Positions 1 to 9,928 of a stretch of DNA of 64,000 nucleotides are shown here, piece by piece. The notes beneath the pieces are model-generated. The model was not told the origin of the DNA, searched no databases, and worked only from the letters and a program-made list of their open reading frames with translations. Origin of the DNA: Macrocystis pyrifera (lineage: Eukaryota > Sar > Phaeophyceae > Laminariales > Laminariaceae); assembly GCA_031763025.1 (NCBI GenBank), contig JASSKH010000017.1, positions 2,875,924-2,939,923 on the forward strand, given 5' to 3'. Both the position numbers and the translations under genes were made by a program. Numbering within the stretch: the first letter of the stretch is position 1; each line of letters opens with the position of its first letter.

Positions 1-749
1 TGACCCAACGTGGCGTGTAAACATGAAACGATACATTGTTTTTGGATCGATGAAGGCTGCCCTGCCGCCGCCCCCGTCCCCGGCCCCGCCCTCACACTGC
101 CTCCTCCACTCGGCTTTCGCCGTGATTGATGTCCTTGCCCGCGGCATCTGTCTGATGTCCGTATTCGTCCTTGTTCGGGTCTAGGGGTAGGGGCGATGTA
201 CCCGTTGCCATCGGCGTACTGACCGCTCAAAAGAGCCAGCCCTACGATGTGCCATCGTAGGCTCTGATTTCTATAGCCACCCGTGATGGGCTTCAAGTGC
301 GAACCTTGAACGACACCGCTGCCGTGTACGTTGGTCTGCGTTTTGGACTGACCGGTGATCGGCGTGGAGAAAGTTGTCAACAACGTCTGGGTTCCGTTTG
401 ATGCTGGTCGATGACCCCGACGTACGTACTGCCTTCTATCGTGCACACCCCCCATCAACGTATATATGCACTTCGAAGTATGTCTTGACCGATCTGAAAT
501 CCATGTTTCGCCTTGTTTGCCTGATCGTGGTCGAACGTTTTTGTCGACACACTTATGGCACGTTTATTCAACACGACTAGTAACACAAAACTCAAACCCC
601 CATCCGCCCACCCGCCCCCCCTGACCACGTGTTGTCCAGGTACCGGACGAGGGCTCCGCGAAGTTGCCGCAAGCGCTTGGCCCGAACATGGAATTCGTTT
701 CTTGGTCCTACTGCTGATCCGGGGGGTCGTTGTGCATACACCCATTGAT
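1..749. other. Intergenic DNA, no gene supported
   Basis: No reading frame here has convincing protein features. The only structure I see is a short hairpin near 232-262. Sequence is of mixed GC content without satellite periodicity. Confidence 0.5.
232..262. repeat. Short strong hairpin
   Basis: A stem built from CCTACGATG and CATCGTAGG around a TGC loop is extended by GAGCC/GGCTC with a small bulge. It could be the end of a decayed inverted-repeat element or a structured RNA. Nothing adjacent decides between these. Confidence 0.5.
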
Positions 750-751
750 TG

Positions 752-858
752 GCCAATAGTTGGGCCTGTTCAGCCCGTTGGACCGTCGGTGGGCCTGGTC
801 AGCCCGTTGGTGGGCCTGATGAGCCCGTCGGTGGGCCTGATGAGCTCGTTGGCCCGTT
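752..858. repeat. Minisatellite, about 21-bp unit
   Basis: Four to five imperfect copies of a unit reading roughly TTGGTGGGCCTGATGAGCCC follow one another. Each copy contains GGGCCTG and AGCCCGT, so the array is GC-rich against AT-rich flanks. No coding role is evident. Confidence 0.75.
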
Positions 859-2745
859 GTCGTTCTTTTGGGATTTGGAGCTCAACAAGCTGGCGTAACG
901 AACGTGGTGCACCCATCCGGTGGGTGGCGAGTGACCCGCGAAGCGCATTAATCCCGCGTCATCGCCGCTGCTATGGGCGGCGTGGGCCGCCTGCGTCCTA
1001 GTTATATTGAGCGTGGAGTAGCGCTAAACCTGTCTGCCTTCGTTGTGCGCTTGCAACTGACTATATACGTCTGGTTTTGCTGAATTTTTTTATGAATGTT
1101 CGAACAATTAAATACTCGTCCATCGACAACCAAAACTACGTTTTTTTCTTCTTGGGTTTCTCCTCTTGGCTTTCGTCATGGCTATAATAATAGCCCCATC
1201 GAGGCCTGCATCCGGGCATCCGTCGTTGTTTGTTGTAGAGGCGTTATGGTGCCCGGGCCCGACCAGGAGAGAGAGAGGGAGAGAACAATACGGAGGGTTG
1301 GAGACGAAACGGGGGGAAGACGTAGCAGAGGCTTCTGTTTGACGCGTGCGTCTCTTTTCTTTGGTGGTTGGTGCCTGCCTGCCTGCCTGCCTGTTTGTTG
1401 CTTTCCAGAAAATCTGCCAAACATTCCGGCCTTCCTCGTCGTTGTCGTCGTCGTGTACAGAAAAAATATGCTGGAGGGATGCTATATATCATAAGCACGC
1501 GCCATCGGTCGAAGTATCACTCGAAGCTTTTGCAAAAGGAAATGAGTTTTCAGGAATTTCTCGGTCTCTCAGCTTTTAGGAGGTGTGTGTGTGTGTTTAT
1601 TTTTTCTTCCAAATACCTGGTGTATCGTAAGGAGCGAACATGACGCAGTCCATCTGCAGTACTCGTGTACCTGGTGCCCGATATAATACTCGTACACACG
1701 AGGACAACATGAGTTTTGTTTTTAATCTACAAAAAAATGTTAATTGCAAGATTTATTCGTAGTCGCTGATACTTGCTATTAATAGTCGCTGATATTTGCT
1801 GTGCGTGCCGGGCTGTGCATACGGAGGGAGGGGGCGCTGCTGCGTTGGTCAGTGGTCAATTCGCCGAAGGGGGCTGGCTGGCTATATACTACTGTTGCTG
1901 CTACCCCCACATCCGCTGTTGTGTTCCTGGTATATATCAGCATGGAAAGAGGAATGAGACGGGCGTATGTCAACCCCGACCCTGTTCTAGATCGTTTGCG
2001 TTATGATGGTTGTTGCGGCGGGTGTAGTCATTTTTCGATGGTTTTACTCGCCAGTGCTTTACTCTCTAGATAGATTACTTAAGGTAAACCAGGTACCAGG
2101 TATTCTGCATGTGCGCCAATTGCTGGATTCAGGCAATAAAAAAGTAGAAAGCGACATCGTCACCCCAAAACGAATGTAATAAGCCTCATCACCTTGCTTA
2201 AATATATCTGACCAAGTTTTGCACCTGTAGTAGTTGTAGTAATATTAGTAGTGGTTCTTGCAACCGGTTCGGCAAAAGCTCTCATAATTTTCTACAACGC
2301 TTTGCCGGCTGGGGATCATTTTCGAGGGCTGGCGGAACACGACATACAGCTTGTTTCAAACATTATTGAAATAGAAGCGCTACTGCCTGAGCCCCCTTTT
2401 AGTTTGCATCAGATTCGGACGGAGATTTCTTTTTAAAAAACGTTGTTTGGAGCGATTTTGCCCCGAATTTATTGGTTGGCTTTGGCCGACCCGTCGCCTC
2501 GCTCTCACCCATGCGAGTGACCTCGGACGAATCATCAGTTTCCACTTGATCATTTTAACCTTTCAGGGCAGATACATTCCGGATCGACAGTAGTGGCTCG
2601 TGTTGCCGGGTGCGAGCCTTATAATCTGTATGGTGTAGCACATTTTCCCTGGGTCGGATCAAGCCTTCACAACGCCAAGTGCGGATCTAGATGACCCACT
2701 TGTGGATCATGGTCTGTCCCAGGTGTGTAATCTATTTCCGGGGTA
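859..2745. other. Intergenic DNA, no gene supported
   Basis: About 1.9 kb with only short, low-complexity frames. It includes a GT run near 1583-1598, a (TGCC)n-like run near 1374-1392, and AT-rich stretches. I found no copies of the repeat families that fill the rest of the window. Confidence 0.45.
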
Positions 2746-3620
2746 GGTGTGGGATATCGAACGCGAATCGAGTTCGGTACGATACCGATGAACTAAAAAA
2801 CTTCGTACTCGTAGTCGATACGATTTCGATACGATCCCGATTACAAAAAAAATAGTGGATACAATTTCGATACGATACCGAGACGAACAAACTGGTCGAG
2901 GCGATGCCGATTGGAGAGCTAGTAGATACGATTACGATACGATACCGTTAAAAAATACCAGGTAGTCGATACGATTCCGATACGATGCCGATAAACAAAT
3001 AATAAGAGTCGATACGATACTGATAAATAAACTGTTAATAGTCGATTCGGTTTCGATAGGATACCGATCAACAAACTAGTAATAGTCGATACGGTTTCGA
3101 TACGACACCGATGAACAACCTACTAAGGGTCAATTCTTATTGGAGAGCTTTTTCCATAGTTTCCATATTTTTTTCGCGCATTTTTTCAGTCTCTTCCAAA
3201 TTTTCTTGATTTTTTTAATCCAAATATGTGAAATTGAACTTTCCTGTCTTTTTGGCTTCTGGAGAATTTCACGAATAGTGACAGAACGCCCCGTATCTTG
3301 ATACATATCTCCAATTATTTTCAAACTTTAGAAATTCCGTAAAAAGCTCTCGATAAGAATGAGCCTAATAGTCGATACGATATCGATAAACAAACTATGA
3401 ATAGTCGATTCGATTTCGATACGTCACCGATAAACGAACTAGTCGATACGATTTCGATACGTAGGATGCCGATAAACAAACTATCGAGAGTCGATACGAC
3501 ATCGATACGACGCTGAAAAACAAATAACTTTGAGTATCCGATACGATTTCGAAACGATGCCGATAAACAATAAAACTGCCGTACTCGATACGAGTTCGTT
3601 ATTTAATACCTGGTACATCG
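2746..3620. repeat. Degenerate GTCGATACG satellite
   Basis: The phrase GTCGATACGATTTCGATACG followed by a CCGATAAACAAACTA-like segment recurs about every 45-60 bp for 0.8 kb. Copies differ by substitutions and small gaps, as expected for an old tandem array. The array is interrupted at 3127-3365 by a TIR element. Confidence 0.85.
3127..3365. mobile_element. 239-bp TIR MITE (family M2), Harbinger-like
   Basis: The termini are inverted repeats: GGGTCAATTCTTATTGGAGA at the left and the complement of GGCTCATTCTTATCG at the right. A TAA trinucleotide flanks each end (3124-3126 and 3366-3368), which fits a 3-bp TWA target duplication typical of PIF/Harbinger elements. There is no coding capacity. 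A second copy lies at 27405-27652, also inside a satellite. Confidence 0.85.
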
Positions 3621-4260
3621 AAGTTTTCCTTTAACATCTGCACAAAAAAAAACACGGGGATGCCAGCGAATGCATGTATGGGGCAAAATACGTTCGATAC
3701 CATATACCGAAAGTCTCGACACTTCGAAGTAAACATCGAAACTTTTGACACGATACCCCAGCATCAATCCAGAGTAGGTTTGGGGCGCTCAGGTCTGGGT
3801 GGCATCAGGGGAAAAACGTAAATAAATGTTCGTTGGTTTGTTGCGTGTTCCCCTTTCCACGGAAGAAACGATCCTCCTCTCGGCCAATACACATCCGAGG
3901 AAGTAGAAATTTCATAGAAACTTCTGTCCTAAAACCTATAGCAAAGCTTACTGGATCGAAGGCCCCTACTTTTTTTCCGGGATCAAACCACAGCAGTAGA
4001 CATGTTCCCTATACTTCGTAAGAGTTCATCTACTGCTGTATGTAGGTGGAGACTTGTATGAGCAAAACTCCGAAAGGATGTATCGGTCTGTCCGTTCGTC
4101 CAACACTACCAAAACAAAAAAAAAGTTGCAAATCTAATAAAACCATGCACTCCACAAAACCTATACCGGAGCTTACGTAGAAATCACGAAGAAGATCGAT
4201 CGAGGGCTGACCCAGCCTCGACAAAATTGTTGAAATTACACTAACTCTATAATCTTAATC
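3621..4260. other. Intergenic DNA, no gene supported
   Basis: This stretch contains two weakly similar segments around AAACCTATAGCAAAGCTTAC (about 3934) and AAACCTATACCGGAGCTTAC (about 4156). I see no convincing gene or complete element. Confidence 0.4.
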
Positions 4261-4269
4261 CTAAAACTA

Positions 4270-4765
4270 CCGTTTGGGGGGGGGGCTACAAGCCCATACC
4301 CTTGTGGCGTGGGATACACCCCGATTGCCTGGAAAAATCGCAGAATGAATGGAGGTTAGTATACTATTAATAGAATACTGTATTATCATAAGTAGTCTGG
4401 AATGTCAACAGTTTTGTCGACGTTGCGCCAAATCGCGGGGGGGGGAGGGGGGGGGGGGGGTTACAGGTCCATACTCTTGGCGTGGGATTATGCACCCCGA
4501 CTGCCTGGAAAAATCGCAGAATGAACGAAGAGTTATTGTGGTATACCTGGTAAGTAATGCAGCTTTGTTGAAGTTGCGCCAAATCATGGGGGGAAGAGGG
4601 AGGGAGGAAGGGGCGTTACAGGCCCATACCCTAGGTGTAGGATGAACCTCAGCTGCCTGGAAAAGTCGCGGAATGAATTCAGAGTTATTGTAGTAAAAGT
4701 ATTGTGGAATATCATCAACTTTGTCGTGGTTGCGCCAAATCGCCGGCGGGGGGGGAGGGGAGGGG
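4270..4765. repeat. Tandem repeat of about 145 bp separated by poly-G (units a-c)
   Basis: Each unit runs from a CAGGCCCATACCCTTGGCGT-like start through GATTGCCTGGAAAAATCGCA and a GTTATTGTAGTA region to GAAGTTGCGCCAAATCG, then a G-rich spacer. Three units lie here and two more at 5993-6275. Differences between units concentrate at one spot after GTTATTG, where short TA-flanked words have been added. Confidence 0.85.
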
Positions 4766-4820
4766 GTGTACTCAAGGGTGTACTGGATATCATGCATGGC
4801 CGTGGCCGTAGGACCTTGAG

Positions 4821-5374
4821 GGGGGGTGTACTCGATAGGAGAGATGTACTCGATCTCATGCATGTGGCCGTAGTCGTATGACCATAGACCCTCGCATCCC
4901 TACAATGCCGGGACGGAGCATGTCGGGTTTTCATCCACCAGGCAGACATTGCTTGCACCAAGCGCGAAGCGCCGTGAGGTGTCCGGCGAGTCGCATGAAG
5001 GGTGAGCTGCATCCTACTAAGAACCGCTTGTGAGGCGGACTTGCATATGGATGACAGCTTCAATGAGTTAGTTTAATTTCCGGTGTGGCCACTTCCAGAG
5101 ACAGCAATGGGAGTACTATGTAACTGCCTCTTGGGTGCCTTACCTTGAACACTACGTGATACGACCAATTCCCTTGTGCAGAGTAAAGGTTCTTTACTTC
5201 GCACAAATGATCTGACTAGACGACCAGCTGTGGGCGACCGCCAAAAAAAAAAAAACAAAAAAAAAAAACGGTACCCTGGATGTCTAGCTCACGTAGTGAG
5301 CGGCATGTTTTACAGTGTCGTTGCCAACCGACGCCAACCCAACCCATATATAATATATATATAATAGGGCCAGG
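4821..5374 (+). repeat. Dispersed duplicated segment D, copy 1
   Basis: About 550 bp starting GGTGTACTCGATAGGAGAGA is nearly identical to 49840-50384. Shared landmarks are GACCATAGACCCTCGCATCC, a homopolymer A tract, and an AT run before a G run. Shorter relatives occur at 50401-50590 and, inverted, at 46323-46480. No terminal repeats or coding frame were found. It could be a non-autonomous element or a segmental duplication. Confidence 0.9.
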
Positions 5375-5990
5375 GGGACCTTGAGGGGGGGGGGAGGGTC
5401 TTAACAGGAACTCTGCATTGGGCGTGTTGTGCGTGACTCCTGAGTTTCGTCAGGCAGCCCGCGGTGGAGGTAAGCACTATCAGCTGAGCTTTGCCAGCTG
5501 GTTGCTGCGTATAATACGCTCATCAAGCTCATAAGAGCATATTACAAAAGAAAGGCTCTCAGGCCTGTTGTATCGTTATCGGTCTTGTCCAACCGGACAG
5601 GATGGAAGAAGAGAAAGGGAGAAAAGTAGAGTGAGAGAGTGCGCGGTGCAGTCTCGCTTGTCTCAGCTCAACCAAAACAAAAACAAAACACGAATACCCT
5701 ACATCAACCTGTAAACATATAGCAAACCCGAGGACCCCGGGGACCCTTGAACATCAGTTTGATCATCTGGGGTTCACCCGAGTTTTTTGTGTTCTGAATC
5801 TACCAAAACGACATTTGATCATGCCGCATATCTACTCAATCGGCATGTAACACACCGCTCTGCTGTACTCCCATGGCACCCCGTTGTGCTGCTGTGGTCT
5901 ACTTGCTACAGACGGCTTATGTTACCGATCAGCGACTCAATATAGGCTACTGGCTACTGCTGGGTAGCATGGTAGCTATCCTTAAAAGAG
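5375..5990. other. Intergenic DNA, no gene supported
   Basis: It starts with a G-rich run at 5385-5397. No ORF or recognised repeat follows until the tandem units resume at about 5993. Confidence 0.45.
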
Positions 5991-5992
5991 GG

Positions 5993-6275
5993 CGTTTCAG
6001 GCCCATACCCTTCGCGTGGGATACGCGCTAATTGCCTTGAAAAATCGCGGAATGATTAAAAGATTATTGCAGTATAATTAGTGTGGACTATGATCAACAA
6101 CTTTGTCGAAGTTGCACCAAATCGCGGGAGGGGGCGAGGCGATACAGGCCCAAATCCTTGGCGTGGGATACATCCCGATTGCCTAAAAAACCCGCAGAAT
6201 GAATGATGAGGAGTTATGTACTGTAGTAAATATGGTGTGGAATATCAACAACTTCGCCGAAGTTGCGCCAAGTCG
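5993..6275. repeat. Tandem repeat of about 145 bp (units d and e)
   Basis: Two further units of the family at 4270-4765, with the same CAGGCCCA start and the GTCGAAGTTGC-type end. Unit d has TATAATTAGTG at the position where other units carry extra TA-flanked words, so it serves as an unfilled reference. Confidence 0.8.
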
Positions 6276-6530
6276 TATGCTTCCTACACTACAGTATAAT
6301 GCTGTTTCTGCACATTGATACATATTATTTATGTTATACCTTTGTACCTGGTAGTTCTATTATTGTGATATTTTTAGCGTTGTTTGCCATCTGACGATGT
6401 GTTATTACAGCAGTAATATAATATTAATAGGATGAGCTTCAACGTTGATCACTCACAAACCTTACCCGAGAGAAAACCAAGATATAATATTGTGTACTCA
6501 AGTAACTGCTGTGTACTGCGAACATACAGT

Positions 6531-6647
6531 ATTACGGGGGCCCATAGTTAATAGGACCTATTATATACATAAAAACCTACCAGGTATATAATATTTCCGT
6601 ATTTTAGTGAGAATATTTGGTCCTATTTACTTTGGAACCCCGTAGTA
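6531..6647. mobile_element. MITE family M1, copy 1
   Basis: The left terminus ATTACGGGGGCCCATAGTTA and the right terminus near TTTGGAACCCCGTAGTA are imperfect inverted repeats. Compared with other M1 copies, the interior has an extra CCAGGTA at 6580-6586, giving TACCAGGTA where sisters read CCTATATATTTACC. Confidence 0.85.
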
Positions 6648-6660
6648 GTATTTCTTGGTA

Positions 6661-6768
6661 TCACGGGGGTCCATAGTTAATAGGACCTATGATGTAGATA
6701 AAAACCTATACATTTACCTATCTTTTCCAACCATATTTGGTCCTATTCACTATGGTCCCCCCTAATGT
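6661..6768. mobile_element. MITE family M1, copy 2
   Basis: About 108 bp with termini TCACGGGGGTCCATAGTTAA and CACTATGGTCCCCCCTAATG, adjacent to copy 1. The interior follows the family pattern ACCTATG-ATAAAAACCTATACATTTACC. Confidence 0.85.
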
Positions 6769-7180
6769 TAATAACAGGCATACAACGTACAGCACCAGGT
6801 ATGCTATATTGCAGATATCAACCCTAGTGAGTAAATAGTTACATTGATTGATAAAATTTAGAAACCATCAGCTGTGACATCGAGGATGGTTGTATATATC
6901 AGGTACCTCCGTGGTATATGATTTTGATCGGAAAGGCGGAACGACAAAAAAAAAATATTTCGGAGTTGAACCTGGGGAATTCTGGAAAAAAATGAAATTT
7001 GTGTATCAAACACGGCAGCAGCAGCAGCTGCACACACTGACACGAAGTATTTCGCTCCGAGGCGGGAGTGGGGACTAGTCAAGTCCTGCCAGCATCCTGA
7101 TTGGTTGAAATAATAAAGCAGTGTTAACAATGTTGCAATCAGTAGCTGTCATTCTTACTGCTCGGAAGAAGTGAGAAAGT
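6769..7180. other. Intergenic DNA, no gene supported
   Basis: It contains a short CAGCAGCAGCAG run near 7014-7027. No protein or element is recognised. Confidence 0.4.
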
Positions 7181-7289
7181 TATTACGGGGGGCCATAGTA
7201 AATAGGACCTGCGGGTACACACAAAAAGCTGTATATTCAAGTATTTTTACTCACAATGTTTGGTCCCATTTACTATGGTCCCCCGTTAT
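7181..7289. mobile_element. MITE family M1, copy 3
   Basis: The termini TATTACGGGGGGCCATAGTA and TACTATGGTCCCCCGTTATA are inverted repeats of about 27 bp. The interior is about 55 bp and AT-rich, with no ORF. Confidence 0.9.
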
Positions 7290-7424
7290 AATGCTTCTAA
7301 GTATTTATGTTGATACTATTATCAAACGAGTACCCCGTCGAAACCGAACGACTCTAGCGAATACCGTGGTAACGACCAGAGGAGATTCTACAATAGTTCG
7401 GGAACGGGGTAATGTGAAGAAAAC

Positions 7425-7785
7425 AACAACATGTTGAACGCCGATGACGCAGGAATTGTCTCGAAATCAGTTGAAGGGCTCGCGAAAAGGACGGCAGGCA
7501 GTGATCGTGACTGTCTCCGAAGCAGCAGGCCTCAAGGTATCGGAAAATAAGACAAGAGACAAAATGCTTCTACGAGCACCAGACCAGACAACCCTCGTCC
7601 CACCGCTCGTCATCGAAGCATAAACAGACGGTCCAGTTCTTATACCTAGGCGGCAATATCCACGAAAACGCTGGCCTCTCGCTCGAAATCGACCGACAGA
7701 TCCGTCTCATGCGGGCATGTCCCAAACGGATCGGCCCGGAGTTGTATGATGGGACGACTGCCCCGCTTAGTGTATAGTAAAACCC
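7425..7785 (+). pseudogene. LINE reverse transcriptase fragment (copy L1)
   Basis: This is a piece of a non-LTR retrotransposon reverse transcriptase, the enzyme that copies element RNA at the chromosomal target. Translated with frameshifts, it reads NADDAGIVSKSVEGLAK near 7437-7490, which corresponds to the Y-x-D-D palm motif region (family form YADDAGIV). Further on it reads FLYLGGNIHENAG and LSLEIDRQIRLMRACPK, typical of the region after the catalytic palm in CR1/Jockey-type LINEs. The copy is broken by frameshifts and ends where element E begins. A sister at 15150-15893 aligns with it. It is non-functional. The family call is strong, the clade is not. Confidence 0.8.
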
Positions 7786-8345
7786 TAGTATCGTGGTAAG
7801 GGAATCGGAATACAGGAACTGGCTCGGAAGGCAGCTTCTCTTGTTTTGGAGACTTCTTTCTCGGATATCGTGCTATTTCCTCTTTGTGACGAGAGAAAAG
7901 GGAGCAGTTTGAGAGTGATTCGATAGGGACTTGATTCAAGGCGTCAAGCCCACGCTGCCCTCCTTCAACTAACCCGCTAGACAGGTAAAGGCACTTGTCC
8001 GAGGAACTTTCCTCGGGCGCTTGTCCACTCTTCTCCTATATCGACTATCCTAACCATTGTACTGCAAGGGGAACTTCAGAGCCCCGGGAATACTCTGCAG
8101 ATGTTACAGGGCTTTGATACTACGGGCTATCAGATAGCCACTTCTATAGCCCGATCCTACAACAGCAGTATCCCTCCCGGGATAGTCACACTTCACACGA
8201 CGCAGGTCGGTCGATGGATGATAAAGAAGTTCATCCAAAAATGACCGGAAGGGAGGTCGAAGATGTGGCTTTTCAAAACAACGAAATGAGGTTATAGATT
8301 TCCTCACACCTCGTAGTGAGGGCTAGGCGTCACGGACAGCAGTGT
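7786..8345 (+). mobile_element. Element E, copy 1
   Basis: About 550 bp beginning near GTATCGTGGTAAGGGAATCG and ending near CACACCTCGTAGTGAGGGCT. Partial relatives lie at 15895-16345 and 17260-17465 (both inverted) and 20985-21260. No terminal inverted repeats or ORF are obvious, so it is named only as a dispersed repeat. It interrupts LINE copy L1. Confidence 0.75.
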
Positions 8346-8430
8346 TACTGTCAGAAACGCCTGCTGAAAGAGGGGGTCAAAAACCTAAACAGAAAAGGGC
8401 AGGGGCCGAAATGAAGGCAACAAAAAACAC

Positions 8431-8540
8431 TATTACGGGGGTCCATAGTTAATAGGACTTATGCTATACATGAAAACCTATATATTTACCTATTTTTACT
8501 AAAAAAAATTGGTCCTATTTACTATGGTCCCCCGTAATAG
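8431..8540. mobile_element. MITE family M1, copy 4 (clean reference)
   Basis: The ends TATTACGGGGGTCCATAGTT and TTACTATGGTCCCCCGTAAT are nearly perfect inverted repeats. With TA taken as a 2-bp target duplication, the element proper is TTACGGGGG...CCCCCGTAA. That is the signature of Stowaway-like, Tc1/mariner-mobilised MITEs. The interior reads AAAACCTATATATTTACC without any insertion. Confidence 0.92.
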
Positions 8541-8705
8541 GATCATCGCGGAAGAAGGATGGATGTAAAAACCCTACATCGAGTCGAAATATATACCAAG
8601 ACACATACATGCAGAAGAAAGAGGCGCAACTCAGGGAACGACCGTGTGCGCGGGGGCTCGTACGTCCAGGGCCGGGTAAGGTCCGGGGGTTTACGAGAGC
8701 AGGGC

Positions 8706-8902
8706 CGGTCATCAAATCATGGCGAATACGCTGGAGGTACGCAAACGGGAATACCACACGACAGAAAGCGGAGAGGTCACGACAAAAGCGCCATGAACGG
8801 TAATCAAATCATGGCGAATACGCTGGAGGTACGCAAACGGGAACACCACTCGAAGTGAAGTACAGAAAGCGGAGAGGTCACGACAAAAGGGCCATGAACG
8901 TT
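8706..8902. repeat. Two-copy direct repeat of about 95-100 bp
   Basis: ATCAAATCATGGCGAATACG through GGTCACGACAAAAGCGCCAT is repeated immediately downstream. The second copy has a short extra segment before ACAGAAAGCGGAGAG. It lies between MITE copies 4 and 5. Confidence 0.85.
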
Positions 8903-8992
8903 CGTTCGTGGAACTATTGCCAGGGGACTTGCTAGGGCCTGTGAGGGGAGTGAACAGCAGCAGTGTTCCACTCTGGTATGGCGAACAAGTTG

Positions 8993-9104
8993 TATTACGG
9001 GGGGCAATATAGTAAATAGGACCAAATATTGTTAGTAAAAATAGCGAAATATATGGGTTTTTGTGTGTACCGCAAATCCTATTTAATATCGCCCCCCGTA
9101 ATAA
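8993..9104. mobile_element. MITE family M1, copy 5
   Basis: Termini TATTACGGGGGGCAATATAG and the complement near GATATTAAATAGGATTT are inverted repeats. TA flanks both sides. Relative to sisters it has two extra bases (AT) in the left arm. Confidence 0.88.
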
Positions 9105-9414
9105 TAGTAATGGGAGCAACACCAGCAAACGGAGCAAGCAGGTGACTCAACCAGAATCAATACGCCCACGGGATCGTCAAAAAGTCACTCAGATGGGCAG
9201 GCCTAAGGCGTCTAGTTCGATGTGGGCAACAGGGTGTGTCCCTACGGATATACGACTAGACTTACTACGGCTAAAACATCGAAGATCGTAGGAAGGCGGG
9301 TATGCCAGTGACATAATAAGGTTGAAGAAAAAAAAAAAAAAAGCGTTGCGAACGCAAGAGAAGCGTTGCGAACGCGAGAGAAGAACCATCAGGGGATATT
9401 CAGCAAGTCATTCA
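9105..9414. other. Intergenic DNA with A-tract
   Basis: It contains a 15-base A-rich tract at 9326-9341 followed by a short duplicated phrase AGCGTTGCGAACGC. No gene is supported. Confidence 0.4.
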
Positions 9415-9928
9415 TGGGCAGGAAACATATACCACGGCGGTATAATACGTGTCCAATAGACACTCGGGGTAAGGAAAAACCTGGCAGTGAGAATACTGCT
9501 TCACGTGGAAATACGGACAGGTTAAAAGACTTTTGGCATAGATGCATATAGTCGAAGACCTTAGGAAGTTCCGAGCCATCAAAGGGTCAACGGAGCTTGT
9601 CCCCTTGGTGTTTGGAGTTGAGACCGCGCTGTGGCCCACTGCTGCAAAAATGGCGGGGAAGTGGTACCGGGGGATCCTCGAAGCAGCCGAACGGTTCATG
9701 GTGAGGTGGCACGAGGCTGAGGAGGCTGAGCTGAGCAGGCAGCGCCGCGCATCCGCCGTGGGTGGTGTCCAAGGGAGTGGGGGGAGGAGGGGCAACAAAA
9801 GGAGTAGCAGAAAACCCGACCAAGGGAATGCGGAGAGGGGGGGGAATAAGAGGAGTAGAAGGGAAACTGCAGTGGACGAAAGTAGGAAGGAGATGGCAGA
9901 CAGAGTAGCAAGGTACCGGGCAGACTAA
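9415..9928 (+). pseudogene. LINE C-terminal domain fragment (copy L2)
   Basis: The open frame at 9542-9928 reads VEDLRKFRAIKGSTE, FGVETALWPTAAKMAGKWYR and EAAERFMVRWHEAEEAELSR, then a basic Arg/Gly-rich tail (RRGNKRSSRK). The same sequence appears at 11935-12235 and 17500-17870. There it follows an RT-C-terminal segment of LINE type, so I place this domain at the C-terminus of the same polyprotein. In this copy the frame is intact for 128 residues but lacks the upstream RT. The role of the basic tail is unknown. It may bind RNA or DNA. Confidence 0.75.

Noticed and set aside
2746-3620. CRISPR-like array
   Set aside because: Repeats are degenerate, contiguous and without regular unique spacers, in eukaryotic DNA.
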